Source: Salinivirgaceae bacterium
GTDB lineage: Bacteria > Bacteroidota > Bacteroidia > Bacteroidales > SZUA-534
Assembly: GCA_017527435.1 (NCBI GenBank)
Contig: JAFXQB010000005.1
Span: 62,001-126,000, forward strand
Length of the DNA stretch: 64,000 nt
Direction: 5' to 3'
In this document: positions 24,712 to 31,743 of the stretch, in pieces
Layout of the letters: every line of letters begins with the position of its first letter
Numbering within the stretch: position 1 is the stretch's first letter
Made by a program: the position numbers and the translations under genes
Notes under the pieces: generated by a model
What the model saw: the letters and a program-made list of their open reading frames with translations, nothing else
Told to the model about the DNA's origin: nothing
The model's database searches: none

Positions 24712-25301
24712 TTGGTTTCTGTTTTGCGTTGTTTTATAATTCTATCTACCTCATTGAATGATATTGGCTTATAGCCATTGTTATCTACCCCGACATCGTA
24801 TTGAGTAGGGAACAGGTACGCCAATCGCGGAATGTCCTTGCCATCAGAGAAATCGGAAGTATGGACGTGCCCGAAGAATTGGTATGTCTTGAACGGACTG
24901 TATGTCCCAGCATAGCACAGGAATGGGTAATGGTTTAGAATGATTTTCCGATTATCTACAATAATCGACATTTGTTCGGCAACGTTGATAAGATTTTTGT
25001 ATTGGTGGCGACGGTCGAAATACTTTCGGTCATGGTTGCCCAATACAAGGTGAATGTGGCCGTTGAGTTGGGCTAGAATGCCGTCCCACATTTTCACATT
25101 GCCAAAGCAAAAATCGCCCAAATGGAACACAACATCGTCTTTGCCAATGCGGGCATTCCAATTGTCAATTAGAGTCTGGTTCATTGCTTCAACACTGTTG
25201 AACGGACGGCCATTCATACGGATTATGGCTTCGTGACAAAAATGTGTGTCGCTTGTAAACCAGACAGGCTGGCCGCTTATAATCATATCGTAGTTCTTCA
25301 T
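24708..25301 (-). CDS. Calcineurin-like metallophosphoesterase (YfcE/phage-type, subfamily B)
   Basis: The compact 197-aa enzyme has WFTSDTHFCHEAIIRMNGRP (D18, H20), VVFHLGDFCFGN near 58, LVLGNHDRKYF near 87, ILNHYPFLCY near 116 and QFFGHVHTSDF near 137. FTSDTHFxH at the N-terminus marks a subfamily found in phages and mobile elements. It is coupled by 4-nt overlaps to the phosphoesterases on both sides. Confidence 0.88.
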   Translation of the reverse strand: MKNYDMIISGQPVWFTSDTHFCHEAIIRMNGRPFNSVEAMNQTLIDNWNARIGKDDVVFHLGDFCFGNVKMWDGILAQLNGHIHLVLGNHDRKYFDRRHQYKNLINVAEQMSIIVDNRKIILNHYPFLCYAGTYSPFKTYQFFGHVHTSDFSDGKDIPRLAYLFPTQYDVGVDNNGYKPISFNEVDRIIKQRKTETK

Positions 25302-26095
25302 AGCGTATTTACTTTTCGTATTTGCATAATGTCAAGCGCCGTGAAATCAATGCCGTCAATAGTGGCTTCGTTGTGCAGGTGAAAGTGTCCATAGAACCAC
25401 TGACGCAGCGGGTGTTTGTCGGCAAGCAAGTGTTCGTAAATCTTGTCGATAGTGGCACGTTCCATCTCGCAGTCAATAAAAAGAGCATTGTCGCGAGCCA
25501 ACCATGACTCTATGCCGTTCTTGTCGGTCGGCACACAGAACGAAGGCGCAGTGTGGGTGACCACAGTGTCAATCGGGATTTGCTGTTGTTGCAGTTCGTC
25601 GAGCAATGCAGGCGAATAGAATGGCGGCTCGTCGGGCCAATAATAGGTGCGGCCATCGGCAGCCTGCCAGTTCTTGCGAACGCGGCGGTCAATGCTGATT
25701 GCACCACCAACGCACAGCACATTATGCCCACAACAGCGGACAACGGTATAGTCGGGAATAATCAAAAATCTGTCAGCTGCTTGCCGTTGCTCTATAAACC
25801 ATGCGGGGTCGTCGTGGTTGCCGCGCAGCAACACCACTGTTACGTTATGCTTGCGAAGTTGTTGGCCGCAATGTTTAAACTCGCTCTCGTAATATTTTGG
25901 CGAATGAAAACCTAATCCACAATCGCCAGCAACAATCACTACGGCGTTGTTAAGGTTGTATTGGTTGCATATAGTGAACACCAACGAGCGGAACTCTCCA
26001 TGAATGTCGCCGCAAACAAACATATGTTCGGCGTTCGGGAAGTCTGCCTTTACGAGGTGGCGGTTATCGGGATTGTTATGGTAATAGTCAGTCAT
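25298..26095 (-). CDS. Calcineurin-like metallophosphoesterase (subfamily A)
   Basis: The 265-aa enzyme has VCGDIHGEF (D30, H32), VIVAGDCGLGF near 53, VVLLRGNHDDPAWF near 91, VVTHTAPSFCVPTDKNG near 182 and WFYGHFHLHNEATIDG near 237. The GDIHGEF opening and the TAPS stretch match a subfamily of cytosolic phosphoesterases. It is the first of three overlapping phosphoesterase genes and follows the 484-aa unknown gene by 27 nt. Confidence 0.87.
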   Translation of the reverse strand: MTDYYHNNPDNRHLVKADFPNAEHMFVCGDIHGEFRSLVFTICNQYNLNNAVVIVAGDCGLGFHSPKYYESEFKHCGQQLRKHNVTVVLLRGNHDDPAWFIEQRQAADRFLIIPDYTVVRCCGHNVLCVGGAISIDRRVRKNWQAADGRTYYWPDEPPFYSPALLDELQQQQIPIDTVVTHTAPSFCVPTDKNGIESWLARDNALFIDCEMERATIDKIYEHLLADKHPLRQWFYGHFHLHNEATIDGIDFTALDIMQIRKVNTL

Positions 26096-26122
26096 AATAT
26101 TCTAACATTTGGAAGATGGAAT

Positions 26123-27577
26123 TCAGAAGTTATACTCAATATTGTTGATATACTCCAATAATCGGTCATTACGTTTTTCTTTGTAATCATCACCTGTATA
26201 TCCACCATTTATTATGATGTCGAGCATTGAAGCCAGGTTACATTCTGCAGTGTTGCATTTGTATTTGCCTTGAAAAACCAAACTTCGCGTGTACTTGAAT
26301 ATGTTGAACGAATAATAGTCATCAATTGTAATGCACATAATTCCATCGAATACGATGCCTGAAACTTGCATGACGTATGCCGGAGTTTTAATCGCGTAAC
26401 CAGGTCCTTCAAATTTAGCCTTTGCTATGAGGAAGGTGCGTTCAATGTTCCATCTCTTATTCCAATCATTTCCCTCACCATAAATACATTTGTCAATGTC
26501 TTGGTATGTATTGTTCAATTCTGCTTCATATATATCAGCTTCATAACTCAAACCAACATGGAAAATCCTACGTATATCATAATCAGCATCGAATATCTCA
26601 TCGCATAATTCAGGTGTCATTTTTCCAATTCGTTTCGATATATCTTCTGCCAACTCAAAAGTTCTTGGTATGTAACCATAATTTCTTTTTATGTATTTGT
26701 TTACAAGCTCTTTTACGGCCAACAACAATTCCGTTTCATATTTTGGTTTGCAGATATTAGCACAATAATCCCAATCATGACCTATGGTGAACACATATTC
26801 CGATTTTAAACCAATATAAGCCGAATCTGGGGTGTTGTTTCCGTTTTTCTCCGATTCAAATAAATGCTTAATATCTTTTTCATCAATCTTTTTCAACAAT
26901 ACGACATTTATATCAATGTCTTGCCCATCAACACTAAACGTCAACACAAGACCGAATGTCTCGTATGTATTATTGTAGTAGTACAAACTAACCTTTTTAA
27001 GGCCCCACAGAGACAAGGCATCAACACTCAAAACCTCAACTATACTTTTCCATTTTTTGCGAAATCTTTTAATTACAGATTGCGACAGTTTGGTCGGCTT
27101 GATTGTACGATAAAACGTTTTTAGCACATTGGGATAGAAATATGTCCAATCAACGTTTCTGTCGCAGGATGAGTCGAGCATAATATATTTGCCATCAATC
27201 GAAAAACGTAATTTAGTTCTCAACTCGTTGTAAATAGATGTTATTCGAAATGTGGCTATCCCGAATTTAGAAAGAGTAGCGTCATCAAAAACTCTCAAAT
27301 TAATCGGTCTGCCATCATCCTCATAACGAATAGTGATTTCATAGTATTTGAGTTCGTTAATTGCTATGGCAAATTTTTCAAAATCTGTATCAGACATTCC
27401 CACTTCTTCTTTCAAAAGATTGATGGCGGAAATGTTATATTTCATATTTTGGACTAACACTCGCTTCACTATTCTTTCGCGCAAAGTGTCTTCAGGCAGA
27501 TGATTCACCCAGTCGGTGTTGTCGTGCTCTGCGAATTCAATTGCTTCTGGCATCTCTTCATAATCGGTGTTGCTCAT
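26123..27577 (-). CDS. Unrecognised 484-aa protein, first gene of the phosphoesterase operon
   Basis: A large cytosolic protein without signal peptide or membrane helices. The start at 27575-27577 (MSNTDYEEMPEAIEFAEHD) lies 28 nt after a full promoter match. Notable are repeated amphipathic strands (LRFSIDGKYIMLDSS near 130, LVLTFSVDGQDIDINVVLL near 215, VMQVSGIVFDGIMCITIDDY near 420), basic helices (SVIKRFRKKWKSIVEVL near 170) and clustered Tyr/Trp. The alternating beta pattern hints at a binding scaffold. I do not recognise any family or catalytic motif. It probably defines the specificity of the operon. Confidence 0.6.
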   Translation of the reverse strand: MSNTDYEEMPEAIEFAEHDNTDWVNHLPEDTLRERIVKRVLVQNMKYNISAINLLKEEVGMSDTDFEKFAIAINELKYYEITIRYEDDGRPINLRVFDDATLSKFGIATFRITSIYNELRTKLRFSIDGKYIMLDSSCDRNVDWTYFYPNVLKTFYRTIKPTKLSQSVIKRFRKKWKSIVEVLSVDALSLWGLKKVSLYYYNNTYETFGLVLTFSVDGQDIDINVVLLKKIDEKDIKHLFESEKNGNNTPDSAYIGLKSEYVFTIGHDWDYCANICKPKYETELLLAVKELVNKYIKRNYGYIPRTFELAEDISKRIGKMTPELCDEIFDADYDIRRIFHVGLSYEADIYEAELNNTYQDIDKCIYGEGNDWNKRWNIERTFLIAKAKFEGPGYAIKTPAYVMQVSGIVFDGIMCITIDDYYSFNIFKYTRSLVFQGKYKCNTAECNLASMLDIIINGGYTGDDYKEKRNDRLLEYINNIEYNF

Positions 27578-27605
27578 AGTTGTTTTTTTATTGGTTTCGT
27601 GCTGA

Positions 27606-27637
27606 CAAAAATAACAAATCAAGCCTCAAAAAACAAA
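27606..27637 (-). promoter_or_regulatory. Promoter of the phosphoesterase/HicB operon
   Basis: On the minus strand TTTG (27634-27637) and TATTTTTG (27606-27613) are separated by 20 bp, a full match to the Bacteroidetes promoter. The ATG of the 484-aa gene follows 28 nt after the -7 element. Seven genes down to 21721 follow with gaps below 46 nt or overlaps, so one transcript is likely. Confidence 0.75.
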
Positions 27638-27862
27638 TAAAAATAGAGTTTAATTTATTGATATTTAATGAGTTAACTATAAATATGACCAGATTTCTCC
27701 TACAGCAAATATATTGGCAGAAACAAGTTTGGTTTTACATTTTTTAAGTGTGGTCAGTCATCAGGTTAATTGTCAGGTTAATAGGCGTTGAAAAAAGTTT
27801 TTAACACCATATAAATGTGTGCTTATTCTTAACTAATTTTATCCTAAATCATATAACAGGTT

Positions 27863-29005
27863 ATGGATGATGATAACATTCGAAAAAAGGCTGAAAATAA
27901 AGCCGATATGTTAATGGAAACATGGTCGGACAAATCCGTTTTCGATGAAATAAATTTGAGTAATCAATATTTTGACACACTGCGTTCCAAAATGGAATGT
28001 TGGCATTGGTTCGAAATCTGTTATTATTCCGAAGAAGAAAGAGAAGAAATTGTTGAAAAAGCAATTGGTGAGGTGAGACGAGTATTAGGATGTTTTATTC
28101 GCGCAAACATAAACAATGGCTATTCCGAAATAACGGTTCGCGCAAAACTCGTTGATATAATCAATTTTGTACCAATGATTTTTGAGGACATGAGCGATAA
28201 AAATGTTTTTATCAGGTATGACTTGTCGTATGCGCTTCGGAGATGGGAAGAATATATCGAATTTTTAAAAACGCCACAACTGCCATACAAAGGAATAATA
28301 CATATAAAATCAGAAAGGCAAAAAACGAAAGAATTAAAAGAGAAACATTACAATACAAAACCAAAGTCTTCAACAATACGCCGTAAGGCACAATCAATCA
28401 AATCATTTTGTCAGTTTCTGAATCAATATGGTGGATACCATCACACCAACTACGAATCGTTTCCCGATTTCAGTAAACCGATTTACAGGCAATCAAATAA
28501 AGTCTCAATTACAACTACAGACATAGAAAAAATAGTAAATAAAATACCCACAAATAAAAATGGTGCTGTTTCGTTCATCGGTTATCGAGATAAGGCGATA
28601 ATTATAGCCTTAAGCCACATCGGTCTTACTGTATCTGAACTGATTAATCTGAATGTTAATGACATTGATTTTGACAACCGTTTTATTACAATCATTCACA
28701 GCGCAAATCGAGGGCGCAGATTAATCATCGACAAAGACACATATTGGGCAATGAAGAAATACTATGACATTTGCATAAAGAAATATCCCGCCCCTGAAAA
28801 ATTCTTCATAACAGCCAAGGGTAAGCATATTTCGGGAGTCAGCATTTTCAAGATAGTGAAAGAGAATGCAGAACATGCTGGCTACAATCACATTAACCCA
28901 CAAATGTTGCGCGAATTAGTGAAAAAAAGAATGATAATGCATAAACAAAAATCAAAAATACCGGAAACGTTGGGAATAAAAAGATTGTATAACAGGAATT
29001 TGTGA
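27863..29005 (+). CDS. Degenerate tyrosine-recombinase-like protein
   Basis: The 380-aa protein has a long unfamiliar N-terminus (1-165), a SAM-like core-binding segment (TIRRKAQSIKSFCQFLNQY near 171) and a recombinase catalytic fold (GYRDKAIIIALSHIGLTVSE then LINLNVNDIDF, 240-270). The catalytic Arg expected in GLR is Thr256, and the HxLRH box is QMLRE (Q347, R350, E351). Only the second Arg and a terminal Tyr (Y376) remain. The frame is intact, so it is maintained, perhaps as a DNA-binding factor. It diverges from the phosphoesterase operon and is followed by repeats A and B. Confidence 0.75.
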   Translation: MDDDNIRKKAENKADMLMETWSDKSVFDEINLSNQYFDTLRSKMECWHWFEICYYSEEEREEIVEKAIGEVRRVLGCFIRANINNGYSEITVRAKLVDIINFVPMIFEDMSDKNVFIRYDLSYALRRWEEYIEFLKTPQLPYKGIIHIKSERQKTKELKEKHYNTKPKSSTIRRKAQSIKSFCQFLNQYGGYHHTNYESFPDFSKPIYRQSNKVSITTTDIEKIVNKIPTNKNGAVSFIGYRDKAIIIALSHIGLTVSELINLNVNDIDFDNRFITIIHSANRGRRLIIDKDTYWAMKKYYDICIKKYPAPEKFFITAKGKHISGVSIFKIVKENAEHAGYNHINPQMLRELVKKRMIMHKQKSKIPETLGIKRLYNRNL

Positions 29006-29028
29006 AGGAGTTGGAATCAAAAAACATT

Positions 29029-29270
29029 AAATGTCGAATTAGAAAATGAATCAGATTGTGCTTGTGTATCGTGGCATAGGGGCTTGCTGCTAGTCTGATT
29101 AAATCCATTAGTTGGCGATGCGCCTATAGTCGAGTTACTCACTATTCTCTCCATGTAAAAATAGCAACCGACGGAATGGAGAGTTGACTTGCTCATGAGA
29201 CTATCATGTGCTTATGCAACTGCTTCGTCAGCAATTTATTCGACCAGAAAACTCGCCTTGCTATCAGAAA
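29029..29270 (+). repeat. Repeats A and B, contiguous copy
   Basis: Repeat A (29029-29145, starting ATGTCGAATTAGAAAATGA, with CTGATTAAATCCATTAGTTG and TGCGCC) is followed at once by repeat B (29163-29270, with AGCAACCGACGGAATGGAGA and CATGTGCTTATGC). On the minus strand the same two blocks lie at 21722-21603 and 19466-19355, with 2.1 kb of genes between. CTCTCCAT and ATGGAGAG flank the A-B junction as an inverted repeat. Confidence 0.75.
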
Positions 29271-29586
29271 AGATTGTAGAAAATTATTATCAAAAAATGT
29301 CCTAAAACAATGTGGAAATACGGAATGTAAGGGAAGAAATTCGGTACGTTATTTTATCAATATTCCAAGGATTCACAATAGCCACTCGTTTAATGCCCAT
29401 CTTCACAATGAGTACTTTTCTCCCTTTCATTTGTAACCAATTGTTCATATATGGAAGGGATAGAAAGGCTTATTCTGCTTAGATTCTTTCCCTACTGTTA
29501 AGCGGTGTTGCAGCCGAGCGAATTAACCTCGGGTTTTGGGGGTAGCGCCCCCATAAGGATTCAGCCTATCTGCCACGTTTTTACAT
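29271..29586. other. Non-coding stretch with two small GC-rich hairpins
   Basis: No convincing gene is seen. CCGAG and CTCGG (29513-29530) can form a short stem followed by TTTT. TGGGGG and CCCCCA (29537-29553) form a 6-bp hairpin around TAGCG. Such GC-rich hairpins stand out in this AT-rich region and could belong to an excision, replication or transfer site near the integrase. Confidence 0.5.
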
Positions 29587-29770
29587 ACTTGACAATTATA
29601 TATATGTATTTATATATCAATATATTACAATTGTCAAGTACTTGACAAACTTGACAATTGGTATATATAAATATTTGATATACAATACAATATGATTTTA
29701 GTCAATATTGTTGTATATTGACATAACAATCTGATATAAAACGTTTTATGTGGTGTCAAGTAACTTGACA
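29587..29770. repeat. Right-end cluster of ACTTGACA/TGTCAAGT repeats
   Basis: ACTTGACA occurs at 29587, 29640, 29649 and 29763, and TGTCAAGT at 29632 and 29754. TTGTCAAGTACTTGACAA (29631-29648) is a perfect 18-bp palindrome, almost the same as the left-end palindrome at 9074-9093. GTGTCAAGTAACTTGACAGC at 29752-29771 is an inverted pair with 1-bp spacing. The cluster lies just past the 3' end of the integrase gene. Confidence 0.8.
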
Positions 29771-29777
29771 GCAAGGG

Positions 29778-31040
29778 CTATTTAATGGGCAGAATATTGT
29801 TAAGGGCGTTCATCGAGGTTTCTCGAGCATCGTTCAGAATAGCAATATATGGTTTCATAGCCTTGTATGAACTATGTCCTGTCCAATCCATCACTATCTG
29901 AGTAGGAACACCTTGCGATAAGGCAAGAGTCACGAATGTACGTCTGGCAGTGTGTGTGCCTATCAGCGAATATTTAGGAGGAAACGATTCAATGCGCCTT
30001 TGTCCGCTATAGGATATTTGTGGGACTAGTGTATCTATCCCTGCCATTTCAGCAATTATTTTGAGGTACATATTCATGCGTTGATTAACGGCAACAGGTA
30101 GGGCTTTGTCATCCTTTGTTGGATAGTTTTCATATTTTCGGAGTATGGAGGAAGTGACATCATTAAGCTCAACTATTAGAGTGTCAGTTGTTTTGATTGT
30201 AGTAAACTGGATTTTCCCATTGATAATATTTGACCTTCTCAAGTTATAGACATCACTGTGCCGCAACCCTGAAAAACAACAAAAAATAAAGACGTCACGT
30301 GCTTGTTCAAGGTGCATTTGTGACCTGTCAAACTTCAAATTTATCAGCGAATTCAGTTCGGGAATAGTAAGGTAAACAGGCTTGTTGTGCACTTGCTTAA
30401 GCTTGGGGACAAAAGTCTCGTAATCAATTACATTATGGTACCCCTTTTTGTGCGCCCATTTAAGAAACCATTTCAAGAACCCCAAATTCTTCCCTATAGT
30501 AGAGTTCTTTAGGCCTTCCTTCTCGCGAAGAAATTCGATGAAGAGTCCCAACCCTGTTTCATTAAAATCTTCGAATTCTGGGTTGGCTTCAAAATTGATA
30601 ATGTGCTGCTTTAATGCTGCGAACTTCTCATAAGTGGCAGGTGTCCAATCCTTAATTGCCCCGTTTACTTTCACAAACTCATCATATACTGTAATGAAAG
30701 ACAACTGGAATTGAAGTTTAGGATTACGCAAATCCAGAAAAGCACTTTTCAGTTGGGCTGGGCGAGGCATAAAGCCTTTTCGTGCATATTGGCTTAGAAT
30801 GGAGTCAATATCGTCACGGAATTGGCGTAATTGGGTATTGATGTCATGTGCTAGTCGTGCTTCATAAATGTCATTCGATGATTTAACAATCATCGTTTTT
30901 TCATCCCATTTTTTGGGATTGACTTTAAGCCCCGTAGTTGTCCGCAGACGTACTCCACCATATGAAATATGCATGCGTATTGGGGCACAATTACTTTTTT
31001 TGAATCTTGAATCAAGTAGGAATCTAATTTGATGTTTCAT
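29778..31040 (-). CDS. Tyrosine-type site-specific integrase of the element
   Basis: This 420-aa integrase has an Arm-DNA-binding domain (residues 1-95, GGVRLRTTTGLKVNPKKWDE), a SAM-like core domain (110-205) and a complete catalytic domain: R260 (FSGLRHSD), H363 and R366 (HTARRTF), H389 (WTGHSS) and nucleophile Y398 (MKPYI). This is the family that integrates Bacteroides elements into tRNA genes. It is transcribed away from the right end. It should act on the 18-bp attachment repeats at 8817 and 31205. Confidence 0.93.
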   Translation of the reverse strand: MKHQIRFLLDSRFKKSNCAPIRMHISYGGVRLRTTTGLKVNPKKWDEKTMIVKSSNDIYEARLAHDINTQLRQFRDDIDSILSQYARKGFMPRPAQLKSAFLDLRNPKLQFQLSFITVYDEFVKVNGAIKDWTPATYEKFAALKQHIINFEANPEFEDFNETGLGLFIEFLREKEGLKNSTIGKNLGFLKWFLKWAHKKGYHNVIDYETFVPKLKQVHNKPVYLTIPELNSLINLKFDRSQMHLEQARDVFIFCCFSGLRHSDVYNLRRSNIINGKIQFTTIKTTDTLIVELNDVTSSILRKYENYPTKDDKALPVAVNQRMNMYLKIIAEMAGIDTLVPQISYSGQRRIESFPPKYSLIGTHTARRTFVTLALSQGVPTQIVMDWTGHSSYKAMKPYIAILNDARETSMNALNNILPIK

Positions 31041-31204
31041 TTGCGTTGTTTTTAAAATTTAAAATAGTGTTGTCATTTTGTTGACACTTTTAGTTTAAAT
31101 TGAATTGAATGCAAATAAATAATCTAATGTCGGAAACATCAAGTAAAATATTGATTTACAGTAGTTTTTATAGTTAGATTAAATATAGTTAAATGAAGAC
31201 GGAA

Positions 31205-31222
31205 AATCTCGTCCTCTCCGCA
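31205..31222 (+). repeat. attR: 18-bp direct repeat
   Basis: AATCTCGTCCTCTCCGCA is identical to 8817-8834 at the tRNA-Ser 3' end and marks the right boundary. Upstream, TGTTGACACTTTT at 31079-31091 equals 8881-8893 inside the left end, as expected of integrase core or arm sites present on both ends. Confidence 0.92.
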
Positions 31223-31227
31223 AGAAG

Positions 31228-31251
31228 CCGCCGATAAAAAGGCGGTTTTTT
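31228..31251 (+). terminator. Terminator, originally of tRNA-Ser
   Basis: CCGCC (31228-31232) and GGCGG (31241-31245) with an 8-nt loop are followed by TTTTTT. It lies 6 nt after the right repeat, where the tRNA-Ser terminator would be in an uninserted chromosome. Confidence 0.8.
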
Positions 31252-31276
31252 GTTGCATACTGTTAGTCAATCGGAT

Positions 31277-31666
31277 TTACTGAATTTTTGTCAGATAACC
31301 ATTGATCATCTCAAGCAAAAGATTGCCAGCGATGGGTTTCGACACGTAGTTGTCGCAGCCGGCGGCAATAATCTCTTCGCGTTCGCCGGAGAGCGCAATT
31401 GCAGTTTGAGCGATAATCACTAATTGCGGACGAACTTTTTTAATCTCGGTAGCGGCGGTTTTGCCGTCCATAACGGGCATCATCATATCCATTAGCACAA
31501 TGTTGATGTCGGGTTGATTGGCAACGGCTTCAATGGCTTCAACGCCATTCTTTGCCCACACAATGTCGGCATTGGTCTTCTTGAGCAACGCCTTCAGATA
31601 CAAGAAGTTGGTGTACTCATCTTCGGCAATGAGGATTTTCTTTCCGCTGAAATCGTATTTGTCCAT
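31277..31666 (-). CDS. Stand-alone response regulator receiver protein
   Basis: This 129-aa CheY-like domain has the acid pocket (ILIAEDEYTN), phospho-acceptor Asp in VLMDMMMPVMDG, the T/S switch (AQTAIALSG) and Lys in YVSKPI. No output domain is attached, so it would act through partner proteins, for example as a receiver for hybrid kinases. The start at 31666 (MDKYDFSGKK) is chosen since TACCTTTG (31694-31701 on the minus strand) is a -7 element 27 nt upstream. It is divergent from hflX. Confidence 0.88.
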   Translation of the reverse strand: MDKYDFSGKKILIAEDEYTNFLYLKALLKKTNADIVWAKNGVEAIEAVANQPDINIVLMDMMMPVMDGKTAATEIKKVRPQLVIIAQTAIALSGEREEIIAAGCDNYVSKPIAGNLLLEMINGYLTKIQ

Positions 31667-31712
31667 ACCACTATTTGATTTTCCAATGCTACCCAAAGGT
31701 ATAAAAAAATTG

Positions 31713-31720
31713 TAGTTTTG
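31713..31720 (+). promoter_or_regulatory. -7 element before hflX
   Basis: TAGTTTTG matches TAnnTTTG 23 nt before the hflX start. No good -33 TTTG lies at the usual distance. A minus-strand counterpart TACCTTTG (31694-31701) serves the response regulator, making the 77-bp gap a divergent promoter region. Confidence 0.45.
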
Positions 31721-31743
31721 CACGCATCACACAAATCATTGCA

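Larger units (their letters stand above)
8817..31222. mobile_element. Integrative mobilisable element in tRNA-Ser(GCU), about 22.4 kb
   Basis: The element is bounded by 18-bp direct repeats. It has a complete tyrosine integrase next to the right end, a mobilisation module (ATPase, relaxase, RHH accessory, putative oriT) at the left, and markedly AT-rich sequence compared with both flanks. Cargo includes HNH, helicase-nuclease, AbiE, a phosphoesterase/HicB operon and gene remnants. No type IV secretion genes are visible, so transfer would need a helper conjugative element. The tRNA terminator lies just beyond the right repeat (31228-31251), as expected if the element was inserted between tRNA and terminator. 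Confidence 0.92.

Noticed and set aside
20062-26095. CBASS or Thoeris locus around the phosphoesterases
   Set aside because: No cyclase, TIR or SIR2 domain and no effector membrane protein is seen; phosphoesterases alone do not support either.
8817-31222. Self-transmissible ICE or prophage
   Set aside because: No tra/type IV secretion genes, coupling protein, capsid, terminase or tail genes are visible; only mobilisation functions are present.
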